This document shows, piece after piece, positions 46,854-60,800 of a stretch of 64,000 nucleotides of DNA. Position numbers and translations under genes: made by a program. The stretch lies in contig NZ_AP031572.1 of the NCBI RefSeq assembly GCF_040436315.1, positions 2,294,001-2,358,000 on the forward strand, written 5' to 3'. The stretch's first letter is position 1. Each line of letters opens with the position of its first letter. The notes below the pieces were generated by a model that made no database searches, was not told the DNA's origin, and saw only the letters and a program-made list of their open reading frames with translations. The DNA comes from Synechocystis sp. LKSZ1 (GTDB taxonomy: Bacteria; Cyanobacteriota; Cyanobacteriia; Cyanobacteriales; Microcystaceae).

Positions 46854-49800
46854 TTAACGCTGACATTCGTGACCACGCCTACCAATTCTTCATCGAAGAG
46901 GCCCCGGAACTGCTCCAGGTGATTGAACAGGAGTTATTAACTCTGCGCCAGGAACGCACACCAGCTAAAATCCATGCCCTGATGCGGGCGGCCCATTCCC
47001 TCAAGGGGGGAGCGGCCAGTGTGGGTTTGCCAGCCATTAAAACTCTGGCCCATCGTCTGGAGGATATTTTCAAGGCCCTCTACAGCGAAGCGGTGGTCAT
47101 TGATGAGGATATGGAAAGCCTCCTGCTCCAGGCCTTTGATGGTCTGAAAAATCCCCTAATGGCAGAAATTGAACAGGGCCAGTTTGACAGTGACCAGGCC
47201 CTGGCCACGGGACTACCCGTGATCGAAGCCATTGAATTTCTACTGGGGGATCACCTGGCCGCTGGGGAACAGTTTTTACCCAGTTCGGCAGATCTCGGAG
47301 TGGATATTGTTTCCTCCCTGTTTGAAGTGGATATTCAACAGGGCCTGAACCAGATTCAAGGGGCCTTGGAAACGGAGGACGCTGAGGTAGTGCGGGAAAC
47401 CCTAAGCGCCCAAACCGAGGTCTTTGCGGGTCTAGCGGAACTCCTAAACCTACCGGGGTTCCAGGAAATTACTACTCTGGTACAAACGGCGCTCGTTAAT
47501 CAACCAGAGGCCATTTTGGCCCTGGCCCCCGTGGCCCTCCGAGATTGGCGGCAGAGTTGCCAACAAGTATTAGAACAAGGGGATCGTCAGCAGGGAGGCT
47601 ATCCTTCAGCGGAACTCCAGGCCCTTGCGGGTGCATCTGGTTCCTTCACAACAGCCTCCGAAATCCCAGTGGAAACGCTAGAAACCCTTTGGGGCAATGC
47701 CGGAGATCTGACCCCAGCAGCGGCCATGGATAACCTTTGGGGTAATGCAGACTTGGGAGCTGAAACCTTCTCCCTGCCAGAACTGGAGCCAGCAGAATTA
47801 GCTTGGCCCGAACTTCCTCCCCTCACCGGAGAGCTGAGCCAAGAAGCAGAAACAGTCACGTCCGAAATGGTCAATACCGACGAGCCAGCCTATCAATTTT
47901 TTATTGAAGAGGCCCCGGAACTGCTCCAGATGATTGAAGAGGGCCTATTGACTCTCCGCCAAGACCGCAGTGCGGTCAAGGTTCATAGCATTATGCGGGC
48001 GGCCCATTCCCTCAAGGGGGGAGCGGCCAGCGTGGGTCTGACGGCCATTAAGACCATTGCCCATCGTCTAGAGGATATTTTTAAGGCCCTGCACAGCGAG
48101 ACTCTCAGCTTTGATGAAACCCTAGAATCCTTGCTCCTAGCCGGCTACGACTGTCTGAAAAATCCCCTCGAAGCCCAAATCCATACCGGGTATTACGATC
48201 CCCAACAGGCCCTGGCCGCCGTCCAGCCGGTGCTAGAGGCCCTGGAATTTCAGTTAGGCGATGCCCTCCAGGCCGGAGAGCAGTTTCTGCCCAGTTCTGC
48301 GGATCTGGGGGTGGATATTGTTGCCAACCTGTTCGACTTGGATATTCGCCAGGGCCTGCAACAACTGCGGGAGGCCTTGGACAGTGATGATACCGAAATC
48401 GTCCGAGACAGCCTCATCGCACAAACAGAAGTCTTTTTAGGCCTGGCGGAAATTTTGAATCTCCCCGGTTTTAAGGCCATTGGGGAAGCGGTACAAAAGG
48501 CCTTAGAAAATAGTCCTGACCAGGCCCTGGCCATTGCCCAACAGGCCGTTGTGGATTGGACGAATAGTTGCGACCAAGTGCTCCAGCAGGGGGATCGACA
48601 ACAGGGCGGCAGTCCTTCAACCTTCTTGCTAAGCTTTGGCGAAAAAGCGGTGGTTGAGGTCAAAGAGGCCCTCCAAGCCAGCCCGGCCTCACGCCTATCT
48701 ATCAGTGATTTATTCTTTGGGGATGATGAAGAGGAAGCAGAGATTCCCTCAACGGCAGAAACTGAGGCCCCCAGTCGGGAAGAAGAAATACAAGCCCCTC
48801 TCGGCCTGGTAATGGAGCCGGAGATTCTAGCCGAAACAGAGGTACCCGTCGAAGCGACGCTAGCTGAAACCATCCTCGAGGGCCTACCCCTGGCCCCTTC
48901 CCTCGAAGACGTTTTTGGCGGACTGGTGGCCGAAGAAACTCTGTTGGATGCCGGGATTTTTGCCGACTACGATGCCACCCCCAGCGTTGACGACACGGAA
49001 ATTGACCAAATGGTACAGTCCGTGGCTCAGGTATTTGAACAATTGCCGGCCCTGCCGGAAACACCACCCCTGACGGCCCCAGAACTGTCAACGGCCATTA
49101 GTCCGGCCCCAACACCAACCCCCCAACGGGCCGAAACGCCACCAACACCGACAGCGGCGCCCCTCTCCATTCGGGTTGATTTCCAGCGCCTGGAACGCAT
49201 GAATAACTGGGTGGGGGAACTGGCTATTAACCGCAATAGCCTTTCCCTACAAAATCAACAACTACAAGGCTCAGTTCGTTCTCTGTTAACACGCTTTAGC
49301 CGTTTCCAGGGCCTGACAGTCAAACTACGGGAACTCGCCGACCAATTGGTGACAGCCCCCGGCGGCGATAAGCTATTCCGGCCCCAGGGATCCACTGCCT
49401 GGGTAAGCAATGCCTTCGATACGTTGGAAATGGATTCCTACAGTGCCCTCTCGGGACAATTGCAGGAAATTTTAGAGGAAATGATGCAGTTGGAAGAGGC
49501 TGTTGATGACATTGTGCTCTTCGCCCGAGCCTCTAACCAAAGCCTCGATGCCCAAAAGCAAATGCTTTTCTCCCTACGGGATGAACTGATGTGGGCCCGC
49601 ATGTTGCCTCTGGGAGAAGTCCTCAACCGTTTTCCGAGAGTTCTGCGGGATCTTTCAACCCAGTACCATAAGCCGGTTCAACTCAAGCTCTATGGAACCT
49701 CTGTTTTGGTTGATCGCCTGGCCATTGAAAAACTCTACGACCCCCTCCTGCACCTACTGCGTAATGCCTTTGACCATGGCATTGAATCCCCCGAAGTACG

Positions 49801-51103
49801 CCGGGCCCAGGGCAAACCGGAAAGCGGCACCATTGAGATCCAGGCCTATCACCAGGGCAACCAGACCATTATTGAAATTCGGGATGATGGCGGGGGCCTG
49901 AATGCAGAGAAAATTGCCCAGCGGGGCATTGAGAAAGGCCTGATCACGGAAGCCCAGGCCAAAACGATGACGCCAGAGCAGATCTATAACTTGATCTTCG
50001 AGCCGGACTTTTCCACCGCCAGCCAAGTCAGTGAACTATCGGGGCGGGGCGTCGGCCTAGATGTGGTGCGTCAACAGATTGCCGCTCTTAAAGGAACTAT
50101 TGTTCTTTCCTCTCGCCCCGGCCGGGGTACGACTTTTTCCCTGCGCCTACCCCTCACCCTGACCATTGCCAAGCTTCTGGTCTGCACCATTAGCCAAGAC
50201 GACCAACGGACAGCGACAGCCATTGCCATTCCCTCCGATAGCGTAGCTGAATTGCTAGTTCCCCTCCCCAATCAACTGAAACTCTCGGGCAATCAACGGT
50301 TTCTCTTCTGGCAGGGCCAAATGATTCCCATCTATCCCCTAGCCTCCCTGATTCCCTACAACTGTCCCCTAGGAGACCGCCAATTGAGCAAGGTCTTGAG
50401 TGCTGTTCCTCAACCGGAAGACTGGAACTTACCGCTGATTCTGCTCCGCCAAGGAGACCACTACTACGCCCTCGAAGTCACTCGCCTGATCACCGAGCAA
50501 GAGTTGGTGATTAAACCCTTTGCCCCCATTCTGCGGGCTCCCGATTACTTATATGGCTGTACGATTCTGGGGGATGGTACTCTAATTCCGGTGATCAACG
50601 GCGGCCTCCTGTTGGAATGGTATTGGCAACGGGGCGAGGACAGCATGGGTCAATTCCTCACCGAAGGGCCGGTTCTGGCCGAAGAAACTCTAGCGGAAGT
50701 CGCAACCGGCTTGGCCCAAACCCAAACCATTTTGGTGGTGGATGATTCCGCCGCGATGCGCCGGACCCTGGCCTTTAGCCTCGAAAAATCGGGCTATCGG
50801 GTCCTCCAGGCCAAGGATGGCCGCGAGGCCCTGGATATTCTGGCCCAGACCCCCGGTATTCAACTGGTGATCTGTGACATAGAAATGCCTAATCTCAACG
50901 GCTTTGAGTTTCTGGGGCAACGTCGTCGTAATCCCGCTATGGCGAGTATTCCCGTGGCCATGTTGACTTCGCGGGGCAGTGATAAACATCGCCAACTAGC
51001 CACCCACCTCGGGGCCAATGCCTACTTCACCAAGCCCTACATCGAACAGCAATTCCTGACGGCCATCAAAGAACTGCTGGCCACCCCGGCCCTGTCTGTC
51101 TAA
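46850..51103 (+). CDS. pixL: CheA-type hybrid histidine kinase, PixL/PilL type
   Basis: A 1417-residue hybrid kinase. Two Hpt modules are present, each with [15 protein letters not shown]; the phosphorylatable histidines are His49 and His386. Each module is followed by a conserved stretch with [15 protein letters not shown], so about 250 residues are duplicated with a period of 337. A low-complexity linker (about 600-770) follows, then the dimerisation and ATPase domains (about 775-1100, N box [11 protein letters not shown] with Asn972, G boxes DDGGGLN and GRGVGLDVV), a CheW-like domain (about 1105-1260) and a receiver (about 1292-1412) with [10 protein letters not shown], Asp1343 and TKPYIEQ. 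It is the kinase of the phototaxis pathway; it starts inside the previous stop (4-base overlap). Confidence 0.92.
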   Translation: MINADIRDHAYQFFIEEAPELLQVIEQELLTLRQERTPAKIHALMRAAHSLKGGAASVGLPAIKTLAHRLEDIFKALYSEAVVIDEDMESLLLQAFDGLKNPLMAEIEQGQFDSDQALATGLPVIEAIEFLLGDHLAAGEQFLPSSADLGVDIVSSLFEVDIQQGLNQIQGALETEDAEVVRETLSAQTEVFAGLAELLNLPGFQEITTLVQTALVNQPEAILALAPVALRDWRQSCQQVLEQGDRQQGGYPSAELQALAGASGSFTTASEIPVETLETLWGNAGDLTPAAAMDNLWGNADLGAETFSLPELEPAELAWPELPPLTGELSQEAETVTSEMVNTDEPAYQFFIEEAPELLQMIEEGLLTLRQDRSAVKVHSIMRAAHSLKGGAASVGLTAIKTIAHRLEDIFKALHSETLSFDETLESLLLAGYDCLKNPLEAQIHTGYYDPQQALAAVQPVLEALEFQLGDALQAGEQFLPSSADLGVDIVANLFDLDIRQGLQQLREALDSDDTEIVRDSLIAQTEVFLGLAEILNLPGFKAIGEAVQKALENSPDQALAIAQQAVVDWTNSCDQVLQQGDRQQGGSPSTFLLSFGEKAVVEVKEALQASPASRLSISDLFFGDDEEEAEIPSTAETEAPSREEEIQAPLGLVMEPEILAETEVPVEATLAETILEGLPLAPSLEDVFGGLVAEETLLDAGIFADYDATPSVDDTEIDQMVQSVAQVFEQLPALPETPPLTAPELSTAISPAPTPTPQRAETPPTPTAAPLSIRVDFQRLERMNNWVGELAINRNSLSLQNQQLQGSVRSLLTRFSRFQGLTVKLRELADQLVTAPGGDKLFRPQGSTAWVSNAFDTLEMDSYSALSGQLQEILEEMMQLEEAVDDIVLFARASNQSLDAQKQMLFSLRDELMWARMLPLGEVLNRFPRVLRDLSTQYHKPVQLKLYGTSVLVDRLAIEKLYDPLLHLLRNAFDHGIESPEVRRAQGKPESGTIEIQAYHQGNQTIIEIRDDGGGLNAEKIAQRGIEKGLITEAQAKTMTPEQIYNLIFEPDFSTASQVSELSGRGVGLDVVRQQIAALKGTIVLSSRPGRGTTFSLRLPLTLTIAKLLVCTISQDDQRTATAIAIPSDSVAELLVPLPNQLKLSGNQRFLFWQGQMIPIYPLASLIPYNCPLGDRQLSKVLSAVPQPEDWNLPLILLRQGDHYYALEVTRLITEQELVIKPFAPILRAPDYLYGCTILGDGTLIPVINGGLLLEWYWQRGEDSMGQFLTEGPVLAEETLAEVATGLAQTQTILVVDDSAAMRRTLAFSLEKSGYRVLQAKDGREALDILAQTPGIQLVICDIEMPNLNGFEFLGQRRRNPAMASIPVAMLTSRGSDKHRQLATHLGANAYFTKPYIEQQFLTAIKELLATPALSV

Positions 51104-51218
51104 GTAAATCTACAACTTTTCTCAATCAAAATACAATTAATCATTGAATATTTGCTATTGACTAACGACTCACTAATACTAAATCGCTGAAGCGCGACGG
51201 CACAATTAAACCTCACCC

Positions 51219-51260
51219 GTCCTCCCCTTGCTAAGGGGAGGTGCTGGAGGCGGAGGGGTC
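51219..51260. repeat. Dispersed intergenic repeat, copy 3
   Basis: CGTCCTCCCCTTGCTAAGG, then GGAGGTGCTGGAGGCGGAGG and GGTC. The CTCCCCTT/AAGGGGAG stem with a 3-base loop and the GGAGGCGGAGGGGT tail match the copies at 7201-7247 and 30931-30975. Confidence 0.7.
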
Positions 51261-51305
51261 AAGACCTGAAGACAGGGTTGACATTAAACCCTTTAGTCAC
51301 AAGCG

Positions 51306-51494
51306 TCAGGGATTAAAGGCAAACTTTGCTAGAACACCTAACAGGGCCAGAAACATGCCTGAAATGAGAACCCATAGGCGGTTGTCTTGTTTGTCAGTCT
51401 GTTTTTTAAGGTCCGATAGGCTGGTATTGATGGCGTCTAGCGTTTCGGCCATGAGTGCTTGAGTGCTCTTACGCTCCGATGGATCTGAGAACAA
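51306..51494 (-). CDS. Possible small coiled-coil membrane protein
   Basis: A 62-residue frame: a polar helical N-terminal half (MAETLDAINTSLSDLKKQTDKQDN, about residues 15-38) and one membrane segment (about 40-58, LWVLISGMFLALLGVLAKF). This layout, a short coiled coil plus a tail anchor, recurs in small bacterial membrane proteins of unknown function and is unlikely by chance. Start at 51494 or the internal ATG at 51452 (MAETLD). No family is recognised, and it may not be expressed. Confidence 0.5.
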   Translation of the reverse strand: MFSDPSERKSTQALMAETLDAINTSLSDLKKQTDKQDNRLWVLISGMFLALLGVLAKFAFNP

Positions 51495-51866
51495 TCACAG
51501 GTAAGGTGTGAGTGGGATCACCACAATTTGCTCAAATCATTGAGTAGAATTAAAAAGTTCAGCATAATTACGGAAGAATAATTACGGAGAGACTCTTTCC
51601 CTTCCTCGTCCTCATCTTACGTTTATTGATAAATGTCAATTAATTTTTACAATCCATTAATCTTTGGCCATCTTCTCGATCCTTGGAAATGGTCAAGTGG
51701 TGATGGCACTCCCCTCCTCAAATCACTGACCTACCCAAAATCAACGGGTCGGCCCATGACCGCAGTATCCCGGAAATCCCACTCCGGCTTGGCCCAACTG
51801 ATTTAAAAGTATTCTCCCGCTTCCTGAATCCCACTCTTTGTCCCCGCTCCTAATTCCATACCGACC

Positions 51867-54800
51867 ATGACTGCATCGACCCTGCTCGTTCTAGATGCCC
51901 AAATTTCTCATGCAGAATCCCTGCTCGCGGCGGTTTTACCATCGATTCCTGTCGTGATTCTGTCCCCATCTAGAGATGGCATTACTCAAATCAGCCAGGC
52001 CCTCCAGGCCTATCCCGGTATTCGCTCCTTACACCTCGTTTCCCACGGAGCACCGGGATGTCTTTATTTGGGTAACAGCAGTCTGTCCCTGGAAAATTTG
52101 ACCCAGCAGGGGGCTGAATTACGGCGCTGGTTTCAGGGAATTCCTCAGCCTCAAATATTCCTCTATGGCTGTCAGGTCGCGGCGGGGGATGCCGGGGCCG
52201 AATTTATTGAAAAATTGCGTATTTTAACTCAGGCCGCTGTGGCCGCATCAACAAGCCTAACCGGGGCCGCATCCCTGGGAGGCAACTGGAATTTAGAACT
52301 TCAATTAGGTGATATTGCCATGGAATCAGTTTTTTCTGCTAATGAGCTAAATAATTATGCCGGAGTTTTGGATGCGCCGGGTTCGTTATTTATCTATGCG
52401 GAATCCTCGGTAGCCTATACAGCCCTGCTTGACCCTCTGCAATTATTAGTACAAGAAAGACTGACGGACTGGTTTGGCCAGGAAGATTACCTAACTCAAT
52501 TGGCCATTCCCTTTAGTGCCACAGCAAGCAGTGAGAGTTGGACAGCCAACGCAGAGGCCCTGCGCCAGTTGATCCTGGGCGGCGACTATTCCATTCGGTT
52601 AGAAGTTCGCTCCGGTGAAGAATTAGAAGGGGCCTTTGGGGCCTATAGTGCGACGGGAACCACTAATCAGCCGACGATTTATTTAAACGGGAATTGGTTA
52701 ACGACAGCAAGTACCGACCAAATACAAGCGGTTTTATTGGAAGAGCTAGGCCACAGTTTTGATCAGATTCTGAATAATGGGGCCGATAGTCCGGGCGACG
52801 AAGGAGAAATTTTTGCCAATTTGGTATTGAATACTGGCGCAAGTACAGCTAGTCTTTTACAGCAAAATGATCATCAAATCGTGACCATCGGTGGTCAACA
52901 GGTGAAGATCGAGGCTGCTGCTTGGGGGCCGTCCAATGTGGCCCAGACGTTTTATCTGCCCATGGCAGAGGACCAAGTTCGTACTTCTCTTTTCAAAATC
53001 AGCAGTTCGGTGGGGAACGACATTCGCACAGTCATTTCCCTGGTATCCACCAGTAATGGTACGGTCATTGTCTATGACCATTGGGAAGATGGTTATGAGG
53101 CCGATATTAATAATCCCACCCAAGCCACAACACAAATTTGGGGGGATGGCAATTTAAGTAATGGTGTTGCCCCTGGTGATGCTGATGACGTGCTGGCATC
53201 CGGGCAAGTCATTACCCTCATTAATACCATTAATATTGGCAATCTTGCCGCGGTGGATTTCGATGGCCGTGATCGCATTGGAGCCACCAAGGCTATTGCA
53301 GTCACTAAAGCAGGATGGGCAACTAATCCTGGGACGGTCTTAGCCGGTGCAATCAATATCTATGATGTGGGCAATTCTGGGAAGGAATATATTATTCCCA
53401 TCGGGCAGAATACCGTCACGAACAATGCCAATCCAGGTGATACGGCTAACCGTTTATTTGAATATACCTCCCTTCATATCATCGCCTACGAAAATGGCAC
53501 GACGGTCAATATCGACCTCAATGGTGATGGTGATACCAGTGATGCGAATGAAGTTTCCGTTACCCTTGCCCAAGGACAAAGTTATCTGGTTAATGGCAAT
53601 GTGTTAGCGGGAACTAAAGTCACCTCTAATAAGGCCATCGGGGTTTACAGCATTGCAGGGGATATTGGCTCTAGCTATGAAAACCGTTGGTTAGCTATTA
53701 CTCCCACCGAGCAGTGGTTCAGCAGCTACTATGCCCCCGTTGCGACAACTCGTGCTGATGCACCGGCCCACGTGTTTCTTTACAACCCCGGCAATACAGC
53801 CATCACCGTCACCTACGATACCCAAACCACGCAAGGAGCCACCATTTCGGTTCCGGCTAAGGGGAATGCCTATGTAGTGATGCCAGCTTCGGCGGCCCAT
53901 TTCTATACCGTTGGTGGTGAAAAGTTTTTTGCTATTAGTACTATTGATTCGGATGCGACCTCCAACCAGTCCTACGACTGGAGCTATAGTCTGGTTCCTG
54001 AAAGTTATCTAACGGATAAGTTTGTGGTGGCCTGGGGCCCTGGCTATAACAATACCGATGGTGCAATTCCTACCGCTAAAAATGGGAGTCCGGTGTGGGT
54101 AACGGCCCCTAAAGATACCACCATTTATATTGACTATAACGGCGATGGAACCGTTGATGCGACCTATAACCTCAAGGCCCTGGAGTCCTATCGGATTCGA
54201 GACAATGCAGATAAAGACCAAAGTGGGTTAACTGTCTATACTACAGATGGCACTTTGATCACGGCGGCCTGGGGGGAGGATCCTTCCGTTGCGGATGCGG
54301 GCAATCCTTATTTGGATATGGGAACTACCGTCCTTCCCTTCCCCGATTATGTCTTCAAAAAAGCCTCTAAGGAAGCAAGTACTGCTGTCTATGGAGCCGG
54401 CGTTAGTGACAATGACAACCTAGTAGAATTAACGGAGCAGATTGAATATACCGTCAGTGTCACTAATCGTGCAGTCATTGATCTATTCAATATCAACATC
54501 AAAGACTCTATTGCGCCTTCAGATAGTGCAACCTATGTGCCAAATAGCACCTCGTTCACCATCTACGATCCCAATGGTAATATTGTTGTTTCTGTTTTAG
54601 ATTTAGACGGTGCTAGTAATAATTTCCCGTTATCAGGGGCCGGTTATACGATTACCGATGCGGATCCCAACACTCCAGGTATTCAAGGCTTGCAACGGGG
54701 CTATCAAGCGGTTATTAAATATCGGGTTCAAGTCCGGGCGGATATTAATCAAAACCTCAGTGATGCGGATTATGTCATCACCAATAATGCTCAATTAACG

Positions 54801-57800
54801 GGAAATCCCGCTGATGGAGATCCCATCACCAAGACTGTTGAGAATGAAACTCAAGTCATTGTCAATAGCTATGACGGTGAGGTCGCCTTTTATAAGTCCG
54901 ATTTCTCTGCCATTGCGACATCCTTCCAGGAAGGCGATACGATCGGTATTCAAGTCACCGATCGTGACCCAAATAAAACGAGCACAACCGCTGAAACCTT
55001 GACAGTGACGGTGACTAATATCACCACCGGGGAAACAGAGGTAGTAACCTTAACGGAAACAGGCGTTAATACAGGAATTTTTCGGGGTACCCTAGCAACT
55101 TCTATTACCAGTTCCAATAATGGGAACAATAGCGGTACGCTTTACATGGTGCAGGCGGATTCCCTAAAAGTAGAATACACTGATCCAGTTTTTGGAACGG
55201 CGTTTGATAATCCAACTAAACCGGGGATTCCCCAGAGTTCTAACAATACGGCAAACCCATTATTACCATCTCCAGGAAATAATAGTGACGCTGATACCAG
55301 TACGGCTACGGGGAAACCGAATACAGCCAATGCAACGGTTGCTGTTCCCAGCAAAACGAAAATTTTATATCTATCGGCAGATGCGGCCGATAATGACGGA
55401 ACCGGTGATTTAGACCGGATTAATCCAGCCGATCCTGATAGTAACCCAAGCACTTCAGACCCGGATACCTCGACTTCCAGTACGACTAACATTACTCCTG
55501 CTATCGCTGCTACAGGGGGCGGAACGGGGACTTATCGTGATAATTTTTCAACTGCTGCCTATAACAATAGTGATGGCACGGAAAGTTGGACAACCTCGTG
55601 GACAGAAGTTGGCACTAACACCGACACGAATGCTGGATCAGGGATCATCAAAATCAATACATCGGCTCCGGCTGGCTTGGCTTTTGAGCGAAGTGGGAGT
55701 ACTAACCCTGTAGATGCTGATGTTCAACGCTCTTTGAATCTAAGCTCAGCAGATACATCACAGGCTATTACATTAAGCTTTACTGTTACAACACTAGATA
55801 GTCTTGGTTATAGTGGTATTAATAATGATAATAGTACTGAAAGTGTAACACTAAGAATTTCCACTGATGGTGGAACGACGTTTAATGCGATCACCACTGG
55901 AAGTTTTACAAAGACCTCAGGTTCAACCACCTCTGCTGTTCATAGTAACGGTGTATTTAAGGGGGACAGTAATGGTACGGGAAGTTATACAGTTGATATC
56001 AAAAGCTTGATTGCTAGTGCAACCAATAAAAACAATATCATTGTCCGATTTGATGGTACTAACTTAAGTAGAACTAACGCAAGTGATCCACTTTTTGCTG
56101 TTGATGATTTCCAAATTTCTTTTACGAAAACAGGTACCCCTGCAACGCCTGCTGTTCCTGCGACTTTCACCCAAGCTATCAACATGGCAGACGCTTTTGC
56201 CATGCCAACTGGTGGACAAATTTCTGTTGTTACCTACGTCAGCAATGTAACAGGAAATCCTAATGGTTCTGCCAATATCACTGCCAATCTTACCTATGGT
56301 GCTGGCAATACTGTCATTGCCAATTTGAGTAACCCTGTTTATAACAGTGGTGCCGGTACTCTTACTTGGACAGGAACATTAGCCAGTGCAGTTAATATAC
56401 CTAGTGGAAATGCTGTTAAGTTAGTTATTAACAATAACCAATCTGGAGTCAGTTTCAAAGTTGATTATGACAGTAACACGAAACCCTCTCGCATTGAGCT
56501 ACCGACTACAACAGTTATTGACATTAAAGACGTAGACAATAATGCCGGTAATGGCATCCAGGAAATTGGTTTTTATGACAATTCTTTAGCCAATGGCGGT
56601 AGTCTCATCACCGCTGGCACCGTTAATGCGGGTCAAATTGTTTACCTGCGCGTCAGAGTTAGTGATCCCTTTGGTGACTACGACATCACCGGTCTGACCG
56701 TAACTATTGATGGGCCAGGTGCAACTGGCGATCAAACGGTTACTTTAACCAATGCCAACGTCATCAATGCATCTGGAGATGGGGTTGCCATCAAAACCTA
56801 CGAGTACGCCTGGCAGACTGTCTTTAATACCGGGATCTACGACATCAAGGTTGTGGCTAAAGAAGGTTCTGAAGGAATTACCACTAGTGCAACCTCCAGC
56901 CTTATTGTCACATCTACAGATACAGGCACTCCCTCTGTTACTACCTTTATCACGGCCCTCGGGGGAATCGATGCAGGCCCTAATTATGCCCAAGGAGCCA
57001 ATGCCTTTTTGCGGGTCACTGACCTAGATGAAAATTCCAATCCCTCTGTTCAGGAAACAGTTACGGCCATTGTTAATGGCACATCTTTTACGCTTACTGA
57101 AACAGGGCCAAATACAGGGATTTTTGAAGCGGCCCTGACTGGCCCAGGTTTTACGAATTTACCCCAAGGTGCAGTCCTTAGCGCCAGCTATGTTGACAAT
57201 GATGATGCCACCGACACCAGTACCGATGTCATCAGTGTTCCGGTTCCGGGCAATCAGGCGCCCGATGCCGTCAATGACAGTTTCAGTACCAATGAAGATA
57301 CCCAATCTGCAGTCCTCAACCTGTTAGCTAATGATACGGATGTTGATGGTAATCCCCTAAGCATCACCAATATCGCTGGGACAGTCTTGACACCGGGGAC
57401 AGCCCAGAACATCGCGGTGACCAATGGCACCGTGAATGTGAGTGCCGGTGGTCAAATCACCTTCACCCCAGCCGCCAACTACAACGGTCCCGTCAGCTTC
57501 GACTACACCATCAGTGATGGCAACGGAGGAACCGATACCGCCACCGTCAATGGCACCATCAATGCCGTTAATGATGCGCCCGATGCCGTCAATGACAGTT
57601 TCAGTACCAATGAAGATACCCAATCTGCAGTCCTCAACCTGTTAGCTAATGATACGGATGTTGATGGTAATCCCCTAAGCATCACCAATATCGCTGGGAC
57701 AGTCTTGACACCGGGGACAGCCCAGAACATCGCGGTGACCAATGGCACCGTGAATGTGAGTGCCGGTGGTCAAATCACCTTCACCCCAGCCGCCAACTAC

Positions 57801-60800
57801 AACGGTCCCGTCAGCTTCGACTACACCATCAGCGATGGCAACGGAGGAACCGATACCGCCACCGTCAATGGCACCATCAATGCCGTTAATGATGCGCCCG
57901 ATGCCGTCAATGACAGTTTCAGTACCAATGAAGATACCCAATCTGCAGTCCTCAACCTGTTAGCTAATGATACGGATGTTGATGGTAATCCCCTAAGCAT
58001 CACCAATATCGCTGGGACAGCCTTGACACCGGGGACAGCCCAGAACATCGCGGTGACCAATGGCACCGTGAATGTGAGTGCCGGTGGTCAAATCACCTTC
58101 ACCCCAGCCGCCAACTACAACGGTCCCGTCAGCTTCGACTACACCATCAGCGATGGCAACGGAGGAACCGATACCGCCACCGTCAATGGCACCATCAATG
58201 CCGTTAATGATGCGCCCGATGCCGTCAATGACAGTTTCAGTACCAATGAAGATACCCAATCTGCAGTCCTCAACCTGTTAGCTAATGATACGGATGTTGA
58301 TGGTAATCCCCTAAGCATCACCAATATCGCTGGGACAGTCTTGACACCGGGGACAGCCCAGAACATCGCGGTGACCAATGGCACCGTGAATGTGAGTGCC
58401 GGTGGTCAAATCACCTTCACCCCAGCCGCCAACTACAACGGTCCCGTCAGCTTCGACTACACCATCAGCGATGGCAACGGAGGAACCGATACCGCCACCG
58501 TCAATGGCACCATCAATGCCGTTAATGATGCGCCCGATGCCGTCAATGACAGTTTCAGTACCAATGAAGATACCCAATCTGCAGTCCTCAACCTGTTAGC
58601 TAATGATACGGATGTTGATGGTAATCCCCTAAGCATCACCAATATCGCTGGGACAGTCTTGACACCGGGGACAGCCCAGAACATCGCGGTGACCAATGGC
58701 ACCGTGAATGTGAGTGCCGGTGGTCAAATCACCTTCACCCCAGCCGCCAACTACAACGGTCCCGTCAGCTTCGACTACACCATCAGCGATGGCAACGGAG
58801 GAACCGATACCGCCACCGTCAATGGCACCATCAATGCCGTTAATGATGCGCCCGATGCCGTCAATGACAGTTTCAGTACCAATGAAGATACCCAATCTGC
58901 AGTCCTCAACCTGTTAGCTAATGATACGGATGTTGATGGTAATCCCCTAAGCATCACCAATATCGCTGGGACAGTCTTGACACCGGGGACAGCCCAGAAC
59001 ATCGCGGTGACCAATGGCACCGTGAATGTGAGTGCCGGTGGTCAAATCACCTTCACCCCAGCCGCCAACTACAACGGTCCCGTCAGCTTCGACTACACCA
59101 TCAGCGATGGCAACGGAGGAACCGATACCGCCACCGTCAATGGCACCATCAATGCCGTTAATGATGCGCCCGATGCCGTCAATGACAGTTTCAGTACCAA
59201 TGAAGATACCCAATCTGCAGTCCTCAACCTGTTAGCTAATGATACGGATGTTGATGGTAATCCCCTAAGCATCACCAATATCGCTGGGACAGTCTTGACA
59301 CCGGGGACAGCCCAGAACATCGCGGTGACCAATGGCACCGTGAATGTGAGTGCCGGTGGTCAAATCACCTTCACCCCAGCCGCCAACTACAACGGTCCCG
59401 TCAGCTTCGACTACACCATCAGCGATGGCAACGGAGGAACCGATACCGCCACCGTCAATGGCACCATCAATGCCGTTAATGATGCGCCCGATGCCGTCAA
59501 TGACAGTTTCAGTACCAATGAAGATACCCAATCTGCAGTCCTCAACCTGTTAGCTAATGATACGGATGTTGATGGTAATCCCCTAAGCATCACCAATATC
59601 GCTGGGACAGCCTTGACACCGGGGACAGCCCAGAACATCGCGGTGACCAATGGCACCGTGAATGTGAGTGCCGGTGGTCAAATCACCTTCACCCCAGCCG
59701 CCAACTACAACGGTCCCGTCAGCTTCGACTACACCATCAGCGATGGCAACGGAGGAACCGATACCGCCACCGTCAATGGCACCATCAATGCCGTTAATGA
59801 TGCGCCCGATGCCGTCAATGACAGTTTCAGTACCAATGAAGATACCCAATCTGCAGTCCTCAACCTGTTAGCTAATGATACGGATGTTGATGGTAATCCC
59901 CTAAGCATCACCAATATCGCTGGGACAGTCTTGACACCGGGGACAGCCCAGAACATCGCGGTGACCAATGGCACCGTGAATGTGAGTGCCGGTGGTCAAA
60001 TCACCTTCACCCCAGCCGCCAACTACAACGGTCCCGTCAGCTTCGACTACACCATCAGCGATGGCAACGGAGGAACCGATACCGCCACCGTCAATGGCAC
60101 CATCAATGCCGTTAATGATGCGCCCGATGCCGTCAATGACAGTTTCAGTACCAATGAAGATACCCAATCTGCAGTCCTCAACCTGTTAGCTAATGATACG
60201 GATGTTGATGGTAATCCCCTAAGCATCACCAATATCGCTGGGACAGTCTTGACACCGGGGACAGCCCAGAACATCGCGGTGACCAATGGCACCGTGAATG
60301 TGAGTGCCGGTGGTCAAATCACCTTCACCCCAGCCGCCAACTACAACGGTCCCGTCAGCTTCGACTACACCATCAGCGATGGCAACGGAGGAACCGATAC
60401 CGCCACCGTCAATGGCACCATCAATGCCGTTAATGATGCGCCCGATGCCGTCAATGACAGTTTCAGTACCAATGAAGATACCCAATCTGCAGTCCTCAAC
60501 CTGTTAGCTAATGATACGGATGTTGATGGTAATCCCCTAAGCATCACCAATATCGCTGGGACAGTCTTGACACCGGGGACAGCCCAGAACATCGCGGTGA
60601 CCAATGGCACCGTGAATGTGAGTGCCGGTGGTCAAATCACCTTCACCCCAGCCGCCAACTACAACGGTCCCGTCAGCTTTGACTACACCATCAGCGATGG
60701 CAACGGAGGAACCGATACCGCCACCGTCAATGGCACCATCAATGCCGTTAATGATGCGCCCGATGCCGTCAATGACAGTTTCAGTACCAATGAAGATACC

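Larger units (their letters stand above)
51104..51866. other. 763-base region between the Pix operon and the giant protein gene
   Basis: It contains copy 3 of the dispersed repeat (51219-51260) and a possible small membrane protein gene on the minus strand (51306-51494). The stretch 51500-51660 is AT-rich and may hold the promoter of the giant protein gene. No terminator with a clear T-run is visible directly after pixL. Nothing else is recognised. Confidence 0.5.
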
